A stretch of DNA of 5,660 nucleotides from NCBI GenBank assembly GCA_913053665.1, contig CAJXGR010000216.1, positions 1-5,660 on the forward strand, in the 5' to 3' direction. Origin of the DNA: an uncultured Spirochaetia bacterium (GTDB taxonomy: Bacteria; Spirochaetota; UBA6919). Shown one piece after another: positions 1-5,660 of this stretch. A program made the translations under genes and the position numbers. Within the stretch, counting starts at the first letter, position 1; every line of letters starts with the position of its first letter. The notes below the pieces were generated by a model. That model had not been told where the DNA came from, made no database searches, and saw only the letters and a program-made list of their open reading frames with translations.

Positions 1-365
1 GTTTAATTTACTCTAGTCGTGGTGAAGCTTATTACAAAACAAAGCAGTATAAGAAAGCTATTAAGGATTATACAAAGGCTCTTTTGCTTAGTCCAAAAAA
101 ATTTAGTTCTTATGAAAATTATGGGAATGCTTATTTTTTTTTAAAAAAGTATAAAAAGGCTGTTAAATATTATACGAAAGCGATAGAAATTGATCCTGAG
201 TACTATGGAGGGTATTATAACCGCGCATTGGCTTATGACAAATTGGATGACTGCGATGCACTAGACGATTATAAACAAGTCTTAGAGTTAGAGAAGAAAT
301 TAGACGCTCCTTTTAAAAAGAAGATTAAGAAAAGAATTAAAGACTTAGAAGAGGAGTGTGAGTGA
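1..365 (+). CDS. TPR-repeat protein, 3' part only
   Basis: The reading frame is open from base 3 to the TGA at 363-365, giving 120 visible residues; the true start lies left of the window. A TTG at 84 is an internal codon, not the start, because the repeat pattern continues upstream of it. Three tetratricopeptide repeats are visible. Repeat 1 covers about residues 3-36 (RGEAYYKTKQYKKAIKDYTK) and repeat 2 about 37-70 (YGNAYFFLKKYKKAVKYYTK); their G, A and P landmarks are exactly 34 residues apart (G7/G41, P31/P65). Repeat 3, about 71-100, is one residue short and more divergent. A Lys/Glu-rich tail (KKKIKKRIKDLEEECE) ends the protein as a capping helix. TPRs form helical scaffolds for protein-protein binding, so partner and function cannot be told from this fragment. 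No signal peptide can be judged because the N-terminus is missing. No convincing terminator follows. The TPR call is firm; the role is unknown. Confidence 0.85.
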   Translation, partial: LIYSSRGEAYYKTKQYKKAIKDYTKALLLSPKKFSSYENYGNAYFFLKKYKKAVKYYTKAIEIDPEYYGGYYNRALAYDKLDDCDALDDYKQVLELEKKLDAPFKKKIKKRIKDLEEECE

Positions 366-465
366 TTCCTTTCCTCGTTCAAAGTTGCTTTGGGAGAAAA
401 TAAGAGCCATGTTTCTTCATTTAATCCTGGTGAGAGTTTATCTTATGAGTTGCTTAATAGCTTGT

Positions 466-492
466 CCTGTCTTTGGCCTGTCTTTGGCCTGT
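466..492. repeat. 11-bp tandem duplication (about 2.5 copies)
   Basis: The unit CCTGTCTTTGG occurs at 466-476 and again, identically, at 477-487, followed by a partial third copy CCTGT at 488-492. The copies are perfect, which fits a recent slippage event. The stretch after it (to about 535) is richer in G than the surrounding DNA. Confidence 0.9.
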
Positions 493-587
493 GTGTCGGG
501 GTGGTCATGGGAGGTCTAAAGAAAGGGGCCGTAATTTTACTTTCCTTTGACTTATAGCGCAAAGTTAAGTTCATTCAAGGCTATTTT

Positions 588-728
588 AACGTGAGTTCGA
601 TATGTAAATTGCTATATAATAAAAAGTAAGACCCCTCACCCTAACCCTCTCCCAAAGGGAGAGGGAACAAGAAAAGAAAGAAATGTAAGTATATTAAAAA
701 CAATCAATTAGCATATCAAACTCACGTT
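588..728. mobile_element. MITE-like element with terminal inverted repeats
   Basis: Bases 588-611 match the reverse complement of 705-728 at 21 of 24 positions. The outer ten (AACGTGAGTT on the left, AACTCACGTT on the right) are perfect, and GATATG/CATATC continues the match after one mismatch. The element is flanked on both sides by the 5-mer ATTTT (583-587 and 729-733), which would fit a target-site duplication; a longer shared string TATTTTAA (582-589 and 728-735) overlaps the ends, so the exact boundary is uncertain. The 141-bp body has no coding capacity and carries a CCCTCTCCC/GGGAGAGGG palindrome. Small size, inverted ends, flanking direct repeats and no ORF are the marks of a non-autonomous miniature element; the transposase family is not known to me. 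An alternative reading is a large RNA hairpin or regulatory inverted repeat. The structure is certain; the mobile origin is inference. Confidence 0.55.
632..667. repeat. Dispersed-type palindromic repeat (CCCTCACCC family)
   Basis: CCCCTCACCCTAA leads into a perfect inverted repeat: CCCTCTCCC (645-653), loop AAA (654-656), GGGAGAGGG (657-665). From memory, repeats of this form (CCCTCACCC-TAA-CCCTCTCCC then the complementary arm) occur as dispersed intergenic elements in many unrelated bacteria. Here it forms the core of the larger inverted-repeat element. Its base composition differs sharply from the A+T-rich DNA on either side. The sequence after the stem is A-rich, so on the plus strand it lacks a terminator U-tract. 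Confidence 0.8.
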
Positions 729-778
729 ATTTTAATAATGTTTTGTGATAAACTGTGATTCAATAGGTATGTATATCA

Positions 779-3700
779 ATGAACCGATTTTATTATTCAC
801 ATAATCTTGAAGCTATCCATAGATCACTCATTGATAAAGAAATATGCCCCCTGATCCAATCAAATAGTTATCTACACAATGAAATCTTTACACTGTTTAT
901 CAACTCTCCGGGACAAGAATGGTTTAAGAAACATCTCATAGACCGCTTTCAAGCCTTTTCCCCTGGATTTATCATGACCTTCTCACAATTTGTTAATGAG
1001 CTGTATTCAGGGATTCAATGGGAAGAAAATAAAAATAAAGAAACCGCTCAAGACAATCCAATCCTTATGACACCATCAGCAAAATCCCTCCTGATGAAGA
1101 AAACCCTGGATTCCCTTAAAGAAGATCAACGTCTCACAGGATATTATAGGCCTCTCTGGGAATATTGGGGCTTTAAGCGTGATCTGATCTCATTCTTGGC
1201 ATCCATAAAAAAAGAATTGCTTCCACAAACAGGTATAGAGAATGCCAATCCTGATATCAAGGTTACAAAGGGTATTGAGAAATGGTTACAGAGTAATTCC
1301 AAGACGGATAAAGGATTTAAGGATAAATACAAGGATTTAACCATCATCCTTAGTGAATATGAAAAAATGAGAGTCTCTAACTCCCTGATAGACCCTGAGG
1401 ATATGATTGAACAAGTTATATCCTACCTCCTGAAAGAACCCATTGGTTTTCTAAGTCAGACGCGACGGATTTATTTGTTCAACGTGGATTCCTTGTCCTA
1501 TAATGATCTTGACTTGATTAAAACTCTCTCAGGAAAAGGGATTGAATGGGTTGTCACCCTTTATTATGATTCAGAACGTCCCAAACTATTTTCTAGAGGT
1601 CAGAAAATTAAAGACTATCTTTCAAGTCTTGGGTTTAAAAACGAAACAAAGAAATTAAAACTGGAAAAACCCAATAAGAAAGATTTTAGCCTCCACGAAC
1701 TCTCAAAAAATATCTTTAATGACCTAAAAGACCCCAATGAAAATCTTCCTTTTGACTCCCCTTCCATCCACCTTATTCAAGGCGACAGTCTAGCTGATGA
1801 GATTGTCAAAGTGGGAAAACAAATAAAAAAACTCCTTTTTAATGATCCCACCCTGAATCCCGATGATATTGCATTGATTGTACGCAATCACTCATCCTAC
1901 AAAGATCTTGTCATTGAGACTTTTGAAAAGCTTAAGATACCTGTCTATCATTACTTCAAGAGCAATATTTTTCACCAGAAACTCATACCTGTGTTCCTTC
2001 AAATACTAGAGTTAAAGATTCACAACTACCCTTCTGAGACGCTTATGTCCTTTATCAAATCGAATTATGTCTATCTGAGAGGAGATTCCATTGGTAAGGC
2101 CCATTACAATAGTCGAACCATCGTGCGAAACATAGATCGCTATTATCAGAATATCAAGTCCAGTGATCAGAATATCCTATGGTACCTCAAATCTCTTAAG
2201 GCTAAAGCTCCTTCTGATAGACCTGTCGACAACCTGCAAGACTGTATTCTTTATCTGGAAAAGGTAAAAGATGAAATCGACCGCTTCCCAGCCCTTCAGG
2301 AAAAAGCCTCCATCCACGAGATGATAAAAATATGGAGAGAACTTATTATTGATACTTTTTCCATTCTCTATAACGTTTATAAGAATATGGACCTTGAAAT
2401 AGTCCAAAGAGACTCCGTTGTATTGAAGAGCTTTCTTGATTTGCTGGGTGAGTATGGTTATTATCAGAGCCACATTCAGCAGGAAGACATGACTTTTTAC
2501 TCCTTTTATTCCACTATTAAAGAATTATTGTCTGATAGAACTGTTTCATTCCAGCAAACCAGAAGCCGTCATGTTCATTGCATGGCCCCATCAGATATTC
2601 AAGGGATACCTTACAAGAAAGTATTTGCTATCGGACTCTTTGAAGGAGAGTTCCCCAAAAAAGAAGCTTTAAACTGTATTATAAGGGATGTGGAAAAGAA
2701 ATCCCTGAACCAGTCCTATGAAGTCTTTAAAGATAGTGACCAGCAGATCGCCCAAGAACAGTTTTACTTTTTTAATTGCCTGAACTCACCTATAGAAGAA
2801 CTGTATCTCTCATACCCTCTATTAGATGACAGTGTTAGAGAAACTCTTCCTTCGTTTTTCCTGGATGAACTGGCTTATCACTTGTCTAAACCTTTGAATG
2901 ACCTAAAGTTAAATATAGAGAACGATGAGTTTTACTACGATGAAGAAGTCTATCATTATTATGGTCAGATTCAAGGGCAAGAAGTTAGTTCTGAGCAAGG
3001 AAAATTAGATCAACTTATCTTGATGTCCAATCTGAATCGATCTCATATCCAATTAATAGACGATAGGATCACTGTAGAAAAGCTAAGAAGCTCACTCAAT
3101 TTTTCAGAATACGAAGGAGTATTAGATGGCGATGAACATAATGATCAGCTCATAAGTTACTTAAATGACGCATTCACAGATATTTCCTCCTCTCACCTTG
3201 AACGTTATGGCCAATGTCCCCATCGCTTCTTTTTCTATGATGTATTGAGATTAAGAAAAAGAAGGGAAAGTGAAGATAGTCTAAGTCCGTTGGATAAGGG
3301 TAATGCGGTTCACTCAATTTTGTATAGACTCTACCAAAAAAGGTTGGAGACGCCACAGTTATTTGATATTGACAATATAGACTGGGTGAAAAAGGAACTT
3401 GGAGAAATAAGCCATGCTTTTTTTGAGGATGAAATCAAGGAAACGCGACAGAATCCATTGATTTGGGGTAGAGAGTTTGATACCATCGTCTATGAACTGT
3501 GTCTGTTTGTGAAAAAGGATTTAACAGAAAATAAAGACTTCAAGATAGTGGGTCTTGAAATTAAGTTCAATGATGATAAAGACTTAAACGCAGTCGACTT
3601 ATTGGATGAACATGGAGAAAAGCTTGTGAGGGTGAGAGGAGCAATTGATCGTATTGATTTATCACTGGATGAATCAAAGATACGTGTCATCGATTATAAA

Positions 3701-4129
3701 AGTGGTGGAGAATTGAGCAACCCAAGACTCAAAGAAGATCTTATGGCTGGAATGCGTTTTCAGCCTTATCTATACAGTCTTAAGGCCCATGAGATTTATG
3801 AGTTGCCCATCAATACATGGAACTATTATTTTGTGTTAAACAATAAGCATAAACCCATTAAAAAAGCGTTTATCGATTTGAACGAACAAGTAGATAAGGA
3901 TATGACGGCAACTTACAATGAACTCTCTAAATATTACATCCAATCTTACTTGCATTTGATCCGTCAGGGAAATTATCATGGGGCCCCTAAAGATTGTAAG
4001 GACTACTGCGAGTTTAAGGATATATGTCGCGTTGATCTCAAATTAGCAAAGGATAAAGAAAAGCATCAACCGTTTTGGGAGTCTTTAGAAGAGATTTTGG
4101 ATAAACTTGAAATCAACCGTTCTCTCTAA
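779..4129 (+). CDS. RecC/AddB-family exonuclease subunit with PD-(D/E)XK nuclease
   Basis: This 1116-residue protein is a probable subunit of an AddAB/RecBCD-type helicase-nuclease that processes double-strand DNA ends for recombination, in the cytoplasm. The N-terminus resembles RecC (FINSPGQEWFKKHL, residues 40-53) and I see no GxGK(S/T) Walker A, so ATPase activity is doubtful. The middle keeps degenerate UvrD/AddB-like motifs: IHLIQGDSLADEIVKV, DDIALIVRN, GIPYKKVFAIGLFEGEFP (about 609-626) and EELYLSYPLLDD. The C-terminal nuclease is complete: H845 (GNAVHS), E927, D957 (GAIDRID), D972 and K974 (VIDYKSGG), Q995 and Y999 (FQPYLYSL). C813 (QCPHRFFF) with C1073, C1077 and C1083 would hold a 4Fe-4S cluster as in AddB; the C-x3-C-x5-C spacing is one residue longer than the C-x2-C-x5-C I recall. 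ATG 779 is the first start after an in-frame TAG at 764-766, and its ribosome site is weak. No AddA/RecB gene adjoins it. The family is firm; addB versus recC naming is open. Confidence 0.85.
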   Translation: MNRFYYSHNLEAIHRSLIDKEICPLIQSNSYLHNEIFTLFINSPGQEWFKKHLIDRFQAFSPGFIMTFSQFVNELYSGIQWEENKNKETAQDNPILMTPSAKSLLMKKTLDSLKEDQRLTGYYRPLWEYWGFKRDLISFLASIKKELLPQTGIENANPDIKVTKGIEKWLQSNSKTDKGFKDKYKDLTIILSEYEKMRVSNSLIDPEDMIEQVISYLLKEPIGFLSQTRRIYLFNVDSLSYNDLDLIKTLSGKGIEWVVTLYYDSERPKLFSRGQKIKDYLSSLGFKNETKKLKLEKPNKKDFSLHELSKNIFNDLKDPNENLPFDSPSIHLIQGDSLADEIVKVGKQIKKLLFNDPTLNPDDIALIVRNHSSYKDLVIETFEKLKIPVYHYFKSNIFHQKLIPVFLQILELKIHNYPSETLMSFIKSNYVYLRGDSIGKAHYNSRTIVRNIDRYYQNIKSSDQNILWYLKSLKAKAPSDRPVDNLQDCILYLEKVKDEIDRFPALQEKASIHEMIKIWRELIIDTFSILYNVYKNMDLEIVQRDSVVLKSFLDLLGEYGYYQSHIQQEDMTFYSFYSTIKELLSDRTVSFQQTRSRHVHCMAPSDIQGIPYKKVFAIGLFEGEFPKKEALNCIIRDVEKKSLNQSYEVFKDSDQQIAQEQFYFFNCLNSPIEELYLSYPLLDDSVRETLPSFFLDELAYHLSKPLNDLKLNIENDEFYYDEEVYHYYGQIQGQEVSSEQGKLDQLILMSNLNRSHIQLIDDRITVEKLRSSLNFSEYEGVLDGDEHNDQLISYLNDAFTDISSSHLERYGQCPHRFFFYDVLRLRKRRESEDSLSPLDKGNAVHSILYRLYQKRLETPQLFDIDNIDWVKKELGEISHAFFEDEIKETRQNPLIWGREFDTIVYELCLFVKKDLTENKDFKIVGLEIKFNDDKDLNAVDLLDEHGEKLVRVRGAIDRIDLSLDESKIRVIDYKSGGELSNPRLKEDLMAGMRFQPYLYSLKAHEIYELPINTWNYYFVLNNKHKPIKKAFIDLNEQVDKDMTATYNELSKYYIQSYLHLIRQGNYHGAPKDCKDYCEFKDICRVDLKLAKDKEKHQPFWESLEEILDKLEINRSL

Positions 4130-4683
4130 CGAAAACGATGGCTATCCTTTATTTTAAAGATTTTATTGATTATAAAGGTTTTAGTCCATACGATCTCTGA
4201 GACGGTTAGATCAACAATCTGAAGAATGATTTGAAAGCTAACATTCTTTTTATATTTACGAATATTTGACATATATCCTTTTAGAAGATATTGAGCCTTT
4301 GCTTTTCCAGACTTCTTTTGAATCGCTTTTAAGTCATCCGTTTCCTTGATCGTGACACTTAGAAAAGTAGCTATATTGTTATCTATCAATTGGTTCCTAA
4401 TACTTTGCATGATATAATTTGTATTTATATGTTCGTCTGTATCGTTGATGAGAGGGCCAAGAATCCAATTTCCTTGAGTCTTCTGGTCATTCTTTCCAAG
4501 GATAAAAGGAGACCTTTCAATAGTTTGAACCATATAATCTATAATCAGCTTTTGATCCCTAGGTGAAAACTCGAGTTGATCCGTTGTATAAATCACTTCA
4601 CTTGGAATTAATGGTTTCCCCGAACAATTGAGAGCAATGAAAATGAGTGTCATAAATAAAAGTAGTTTCTTTTGATGAGCCAT
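4126..4683 (-). CDS. LpoB-like penicillin-binding protein activator lipoprotein
   Basis: This 185-residue protein begins with a lipoprotein signal peptide: positive MAHQKK, hydrophobic core LLLFMTLIFIALN, then Cys20. The lipobox is Ala-Leu-Asn-Cys, looser than the usual L-(A/S)-(G/A)-C, so lipidation is likely but not certain. The mature part matches my recollection of the LpoB family, outer-membrane lipoproteins that activate bifunctional penicillin-binding proteins in peptidoglycan synthesis. The matching segments are the GPLINDTDEHINTN region with the helix IMQSIRNQL (residues 76-99), then AQYLLKGYMSNIRKYKK and FQIILQIVDLTVSEIVWT (130-167). LpoB proteins usually read GEIVW where this has SEIVW. 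ATG 4683 is backed by AGGA six bases upstream. Its TAG stop (4128-4126) overlaps the TAA stop of the facing nuclease gene. leuA lies 85 bp upstream on the same strand. No PBP gene is nearby, so the target is inferred from family only. Confidence 0.75.
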   Translation of the reverse strand: MAHQKKLLLFMTLIFIALNCSGKPLIPSEVIYTTDQLEFSPRDQKLIIDYMVQTIERSPFILGKNDQKTQGNWILGPLINDTDEHINTNYIMQSIRNQLIDNNIATFLSVTIKETDDLKAIQKKSGKAKAQYLLKGYMSNIRKYKKNVSFQIILQIVDLTVSEIVWTKTFIINKIFKIKDSHRFR

Positions 4684-4689
4684 AATGAG

Positions 4690-4693
4690 TCCT
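4690..4693 (-). promoter_or_regulatory. Ribosome binding site of the lipoprotein gene
   Basis: Read on the minus strand the sequence is ACAGGACTCATTATG. AGGA is separated by six bases from the ATG at 4683-4681, a normal spacing, and it supports this start codon. Confidence 0.65.
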
Positions 4694-4715
4694 GTTAGCT
4701 GACATGATTAGTTCT

Positions 4716-4757
4716 GGACACTGTAGGGGCGATTCGCCGAATCGCCCCTACAGGTCC
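4716..4757. repeat. Long palindromic repeat (GTAGGGGCGATTCG type)
   Basis: Bases 4721-4735 pair perfectly with 4739-4753 (CTGTAGGGGCGATTC against GAATCGCCCCTACAG), a 15-bp stem around a three-base loop. Beyond an unpaired A at 4720 the stem resumes for four pairs (GGAC 4716-4719 with GTCC 4754-4757). It lies in the 85-bp gap between leuA and the lipoprotein gene. No run of T follows on either strand, so it is not a standard intrinsic terminator, though a stem this strong could slow RNA decay or transcription. From memory, palindromes with GTAGGGGCGA...TCGCCCCTAC arms occur as dispersed intergenic repeats in various bacteria. The 5-mer ATTAG occurs on both sides (4707-4711 and 4761-4765), a possible but weak target duplication. 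Confidence 0.85.
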
Positions 4758-4768
4758 TTCATTAGAGA

Positions 4769-5660
4769 TTAAACGCCTGTTAACAGCTTTTCTTTAACCT
4801 GTTGTTCCTGGAGAACCTTATTGATAGCACTAAGATAAGCCTTGGCACTAGCATGAATCACATCCGTACTGGATCCATGACCTGAGATAAGACGTCCTTT
4901 ATAATTGACCGCGACACTCGCCTCGCCCAAAGCATTGGTTCCACTTGTTACAGCGTGAATAGAATAACGTTCCAGTTGAATATCCACTTGAACAATCTTG
5001 TCAATCGCATTAAAGAGGGCGTTCACTGGTCCATCTCCCGTTGAGGCGGCCGGGATCCTCTCATCCTCTTTCTCAAGGATAACCATGGCGCTTGCAATGG
5101 TTGGATCACTGCCACAAAAGGCATGGAAGTCCACGATATTCCAGGTTTGTTGTGTAGAACGGATTTCATCGGCCACAATGGCGTATATATCTTCGTCATA
5201 GACCTCTTTCTTCTTATCAGCCACTAAAAGGAAGCGCTCGTAAGACTTATCAAGATCATCCTCCTTCAATATTATGCCTAACTCATCCAATCGACTCTGA
5301 AAGCCATGTTTCCCCGAATGACGGCCTAAAATAATGTTTCCTTTAGGCTGACCAATGGATTCCGGCGTCATGATCTCATAAGTTTGGGGGTATTTAAGCA
5401 CCCCATCCTGATGGATCCCCGACTCATGAGCAAAAGCGTTCTTACCCACCACGGCTTTATTGGGTTGAACATAGATACCCGTAAGATTAGAAAGACGAAT
5501 ACTGGATGGATAAATCTCCTTGGGATTAATACCTGTCTTGAGATTATAGAAATCCTGTCTCACATTGATAGCTGCGATAACCTCCTCCAATGAAGCGTTC
5601 CCGGCACGCTCTCCAATGCCGTTTACCGCACATTCAATCTGCCTGGCACCGGCTTCTACG
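4769..5660 (-). CDS. leuA: 2-isopropylmalate synthase, C-terminal part
   Basis: The frame is open from the window's right edge (first whole codon at 5659) to the TAA at 4771-4769, giving 296 visible residues; full-length bacterial LeuA is roughly 500, so the N-terminal part of the barrel with the HxH metal site is outside. The enzyme joins acetyl-CoA to 2-oxoisovalerate, the first committed step of leucine synthesis, in the cytoplasm. Visible hallmarks are NGIGERAGNASLEEV (residues 13-27, with the metal-site Asn21), HESGIHQDG with the catalytic-type His83, TYEIMTP with Tyr94, and the linker GRHSGKHGF. The leucine-sensing C-terminal domain has GDGPVNALFNAID, SGTNALGEASVAV and GSSTDVIHASAKAYLSAINK. 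A TTG at 5590 is an internal Leu codon, not the start. All visible motifs are intact. Citramalate synthase is a related alternative, but the regulatory domain fits LeuA well. Confidence 0.94.
   Translation of the reverse strand, partial: VEAGARQIECAVNGIGERAGNASLEEVIAAINVRQDFYNLKTGINPKEIYPSSIRLSNLTGIYVQPNKAVVGKNAFAHESGIHQDGVLKYPQTYEIMTPESIGQPKGNIILGRHSGKHGFQSRLDELGIILKEDDLDKSYERFLLVADKKKEVYDEDIYAIVADEIRSTQQTWNIVDFHAFCGSDPTIASAMVILEKEDERIPAASTGDGPVNALFNAIDKIVQVDIQLERYSIHAVTSGTNALGEASVAVNYKGRLISGHGSSTDVIHASAKAYLSAINKVLQEQQVKEKLLTGV

Larger units (their letters stand above)
366..778. other. Intergenic region with repeats, no convincing gene
   Basis: This stretch separates the TPR gene from the nuclease gene. 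From left to right it holds a weak 5-bp hairpin (380-392, no T-run, so not a terminator), an 11-bp tandem duplication (466-492), and the MITE-like element (588-728) with its inner palindrome. About 50 bp then lead to the nuclease start. A 36-codon ORF at 409-519 spans the tandem duplication and is judged doubtful. A TATAAT at 615-620 lies within the left arm of the element but lacks a good -35 partner. Just before the nuclease ATG there is only a weak AGG (765-767), 11 bases from the start. Confidence 0.7.

Noticed and set aside
380..392. Hairpin CAAAG-TTG-CTTTG after the TPR gene as a terminator.
   Set aside because: The stem is only five pairs, A+T-rich, and is followed by purines rather than a T-run.
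409..519. A 36-codon plus-strand ORF with a hydrophobic, signal-like sequence (MFLHLILVRVYLMSCLIACP...).
   Set aside because: It has no good ribosome site (GGGAG is too far from the ATG), spans the 11-bp tandem duplication and has no recognisable family, so chance is the more likely explanation.
615..620. Perfect TATAAT as a possible promoter for the nuclease gene.
   Set aside because: No acceptable -35 lies 16-18 bp upstream, and the region is A+T-rich, so a chance hexamer is likely.
1..778. A defence-island reading that links the TPR protein, the repeats and the nuclease as one system.
   Set aside because: The nuclease has the features of housekeeping end-processing enzymes, the TPR fragment is generic, and the CCCTCACCC palindrome is not a CRISPR repeat (no repeated units with spacers).
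769..804. An 11-residue ORF overlapping the nuclease start (MYINEPILLFT) as a leader peptide.
   Set aside because: There is no ribosome site of its own and no attenuator-like structure; it is most likely a frame shadow.
2177..2473. Minus-strand ORFs inside the nuclease gene (also 1144-1347, 3174-3356, 3490-3690) and plus-strand ORFs inside leuA (4998-5201, 5384-5593).
   Set aside because: They lie wholly within strongly supported genes, have no family features, and are frame shadows.
4707..4765. ATTAG direct repeats around the long palindrome as proof of transposition.
   Set aside because: A 5-mer match in A+T-rich DNA, set several bases away from the palindrome ends, is weak evidence, so I kept the element as a repeat rather than a mobile element.

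Overview
The window is A+T-rich bacterial DNA holding two same-strand (+) genes on the left and two minus-strand genes on the right, which converge on the nuclease gene. The organism is probably diderm (Gram-negative-type), because one gene encodes an LpoB-like lipoprotein of the kind that acts at the outer membrane. Its loose lipobox (Ala-Leu-Asn-Cys) and the RecC-flavoured nuclease would suit a spirochaete-like lineage, but that assignment is weak inference; nothing here fixes the phylum.

Layout: (1) 1-365, the 3' end of a TPR-repeat protein gene (+), cut by the window edge. (2) 366-778, about 410 bp without a convincing gene. It holds an 11-bp tandem duplication and a compact 141-bp MITE-like element with ~24-bp terminal inverted repeats. 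A perfect 9-bp-stem palindrome of a common dispersed-repeat type (CCCTCTCCC/GGGAGAGGG) lies inside it. (3) 779-4129, a large RecC/AddB-family protein (+) with a helicase-like body lacking a visible Walker A and a complete C-terminal PD-(D/E)XK nuclease plus a four-cysteine Fe-S site. (4) 4126-4683, a small lipoprotein of the PBP-activator LpoB family (-), whose stop codon overlaps the nuclease stop. (5) 4716-4757, a near-perfect long palindrome in the gap between the two minus-strand genes. (6) 4769-5660, the C-terminal part of 2-isopropylmalate synthase LeuA (-), running off the right edge.

The genes do not form one obvious pathway: they cover protein interaction (TPR), double-strand-break end processing (nuclease), envelope synthesis (LpoB-like) and leucine synthesis (LeuA). 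leuA and the lipoprotein gene share a strand and could be co-transcribed through the palindrome, which has no U-tract and so does not look like an intrinsic terminator. The helicase partner expected for an AddB/RecC subunit is not adjacent on either side. I see no CRISPR array, RNA gene, insertion-sequence transposase or clearly new defence system. The most notable items are the MITE-like element just upstream of the nuclease gene and the mixed RecC/AddB character of the nuclease.
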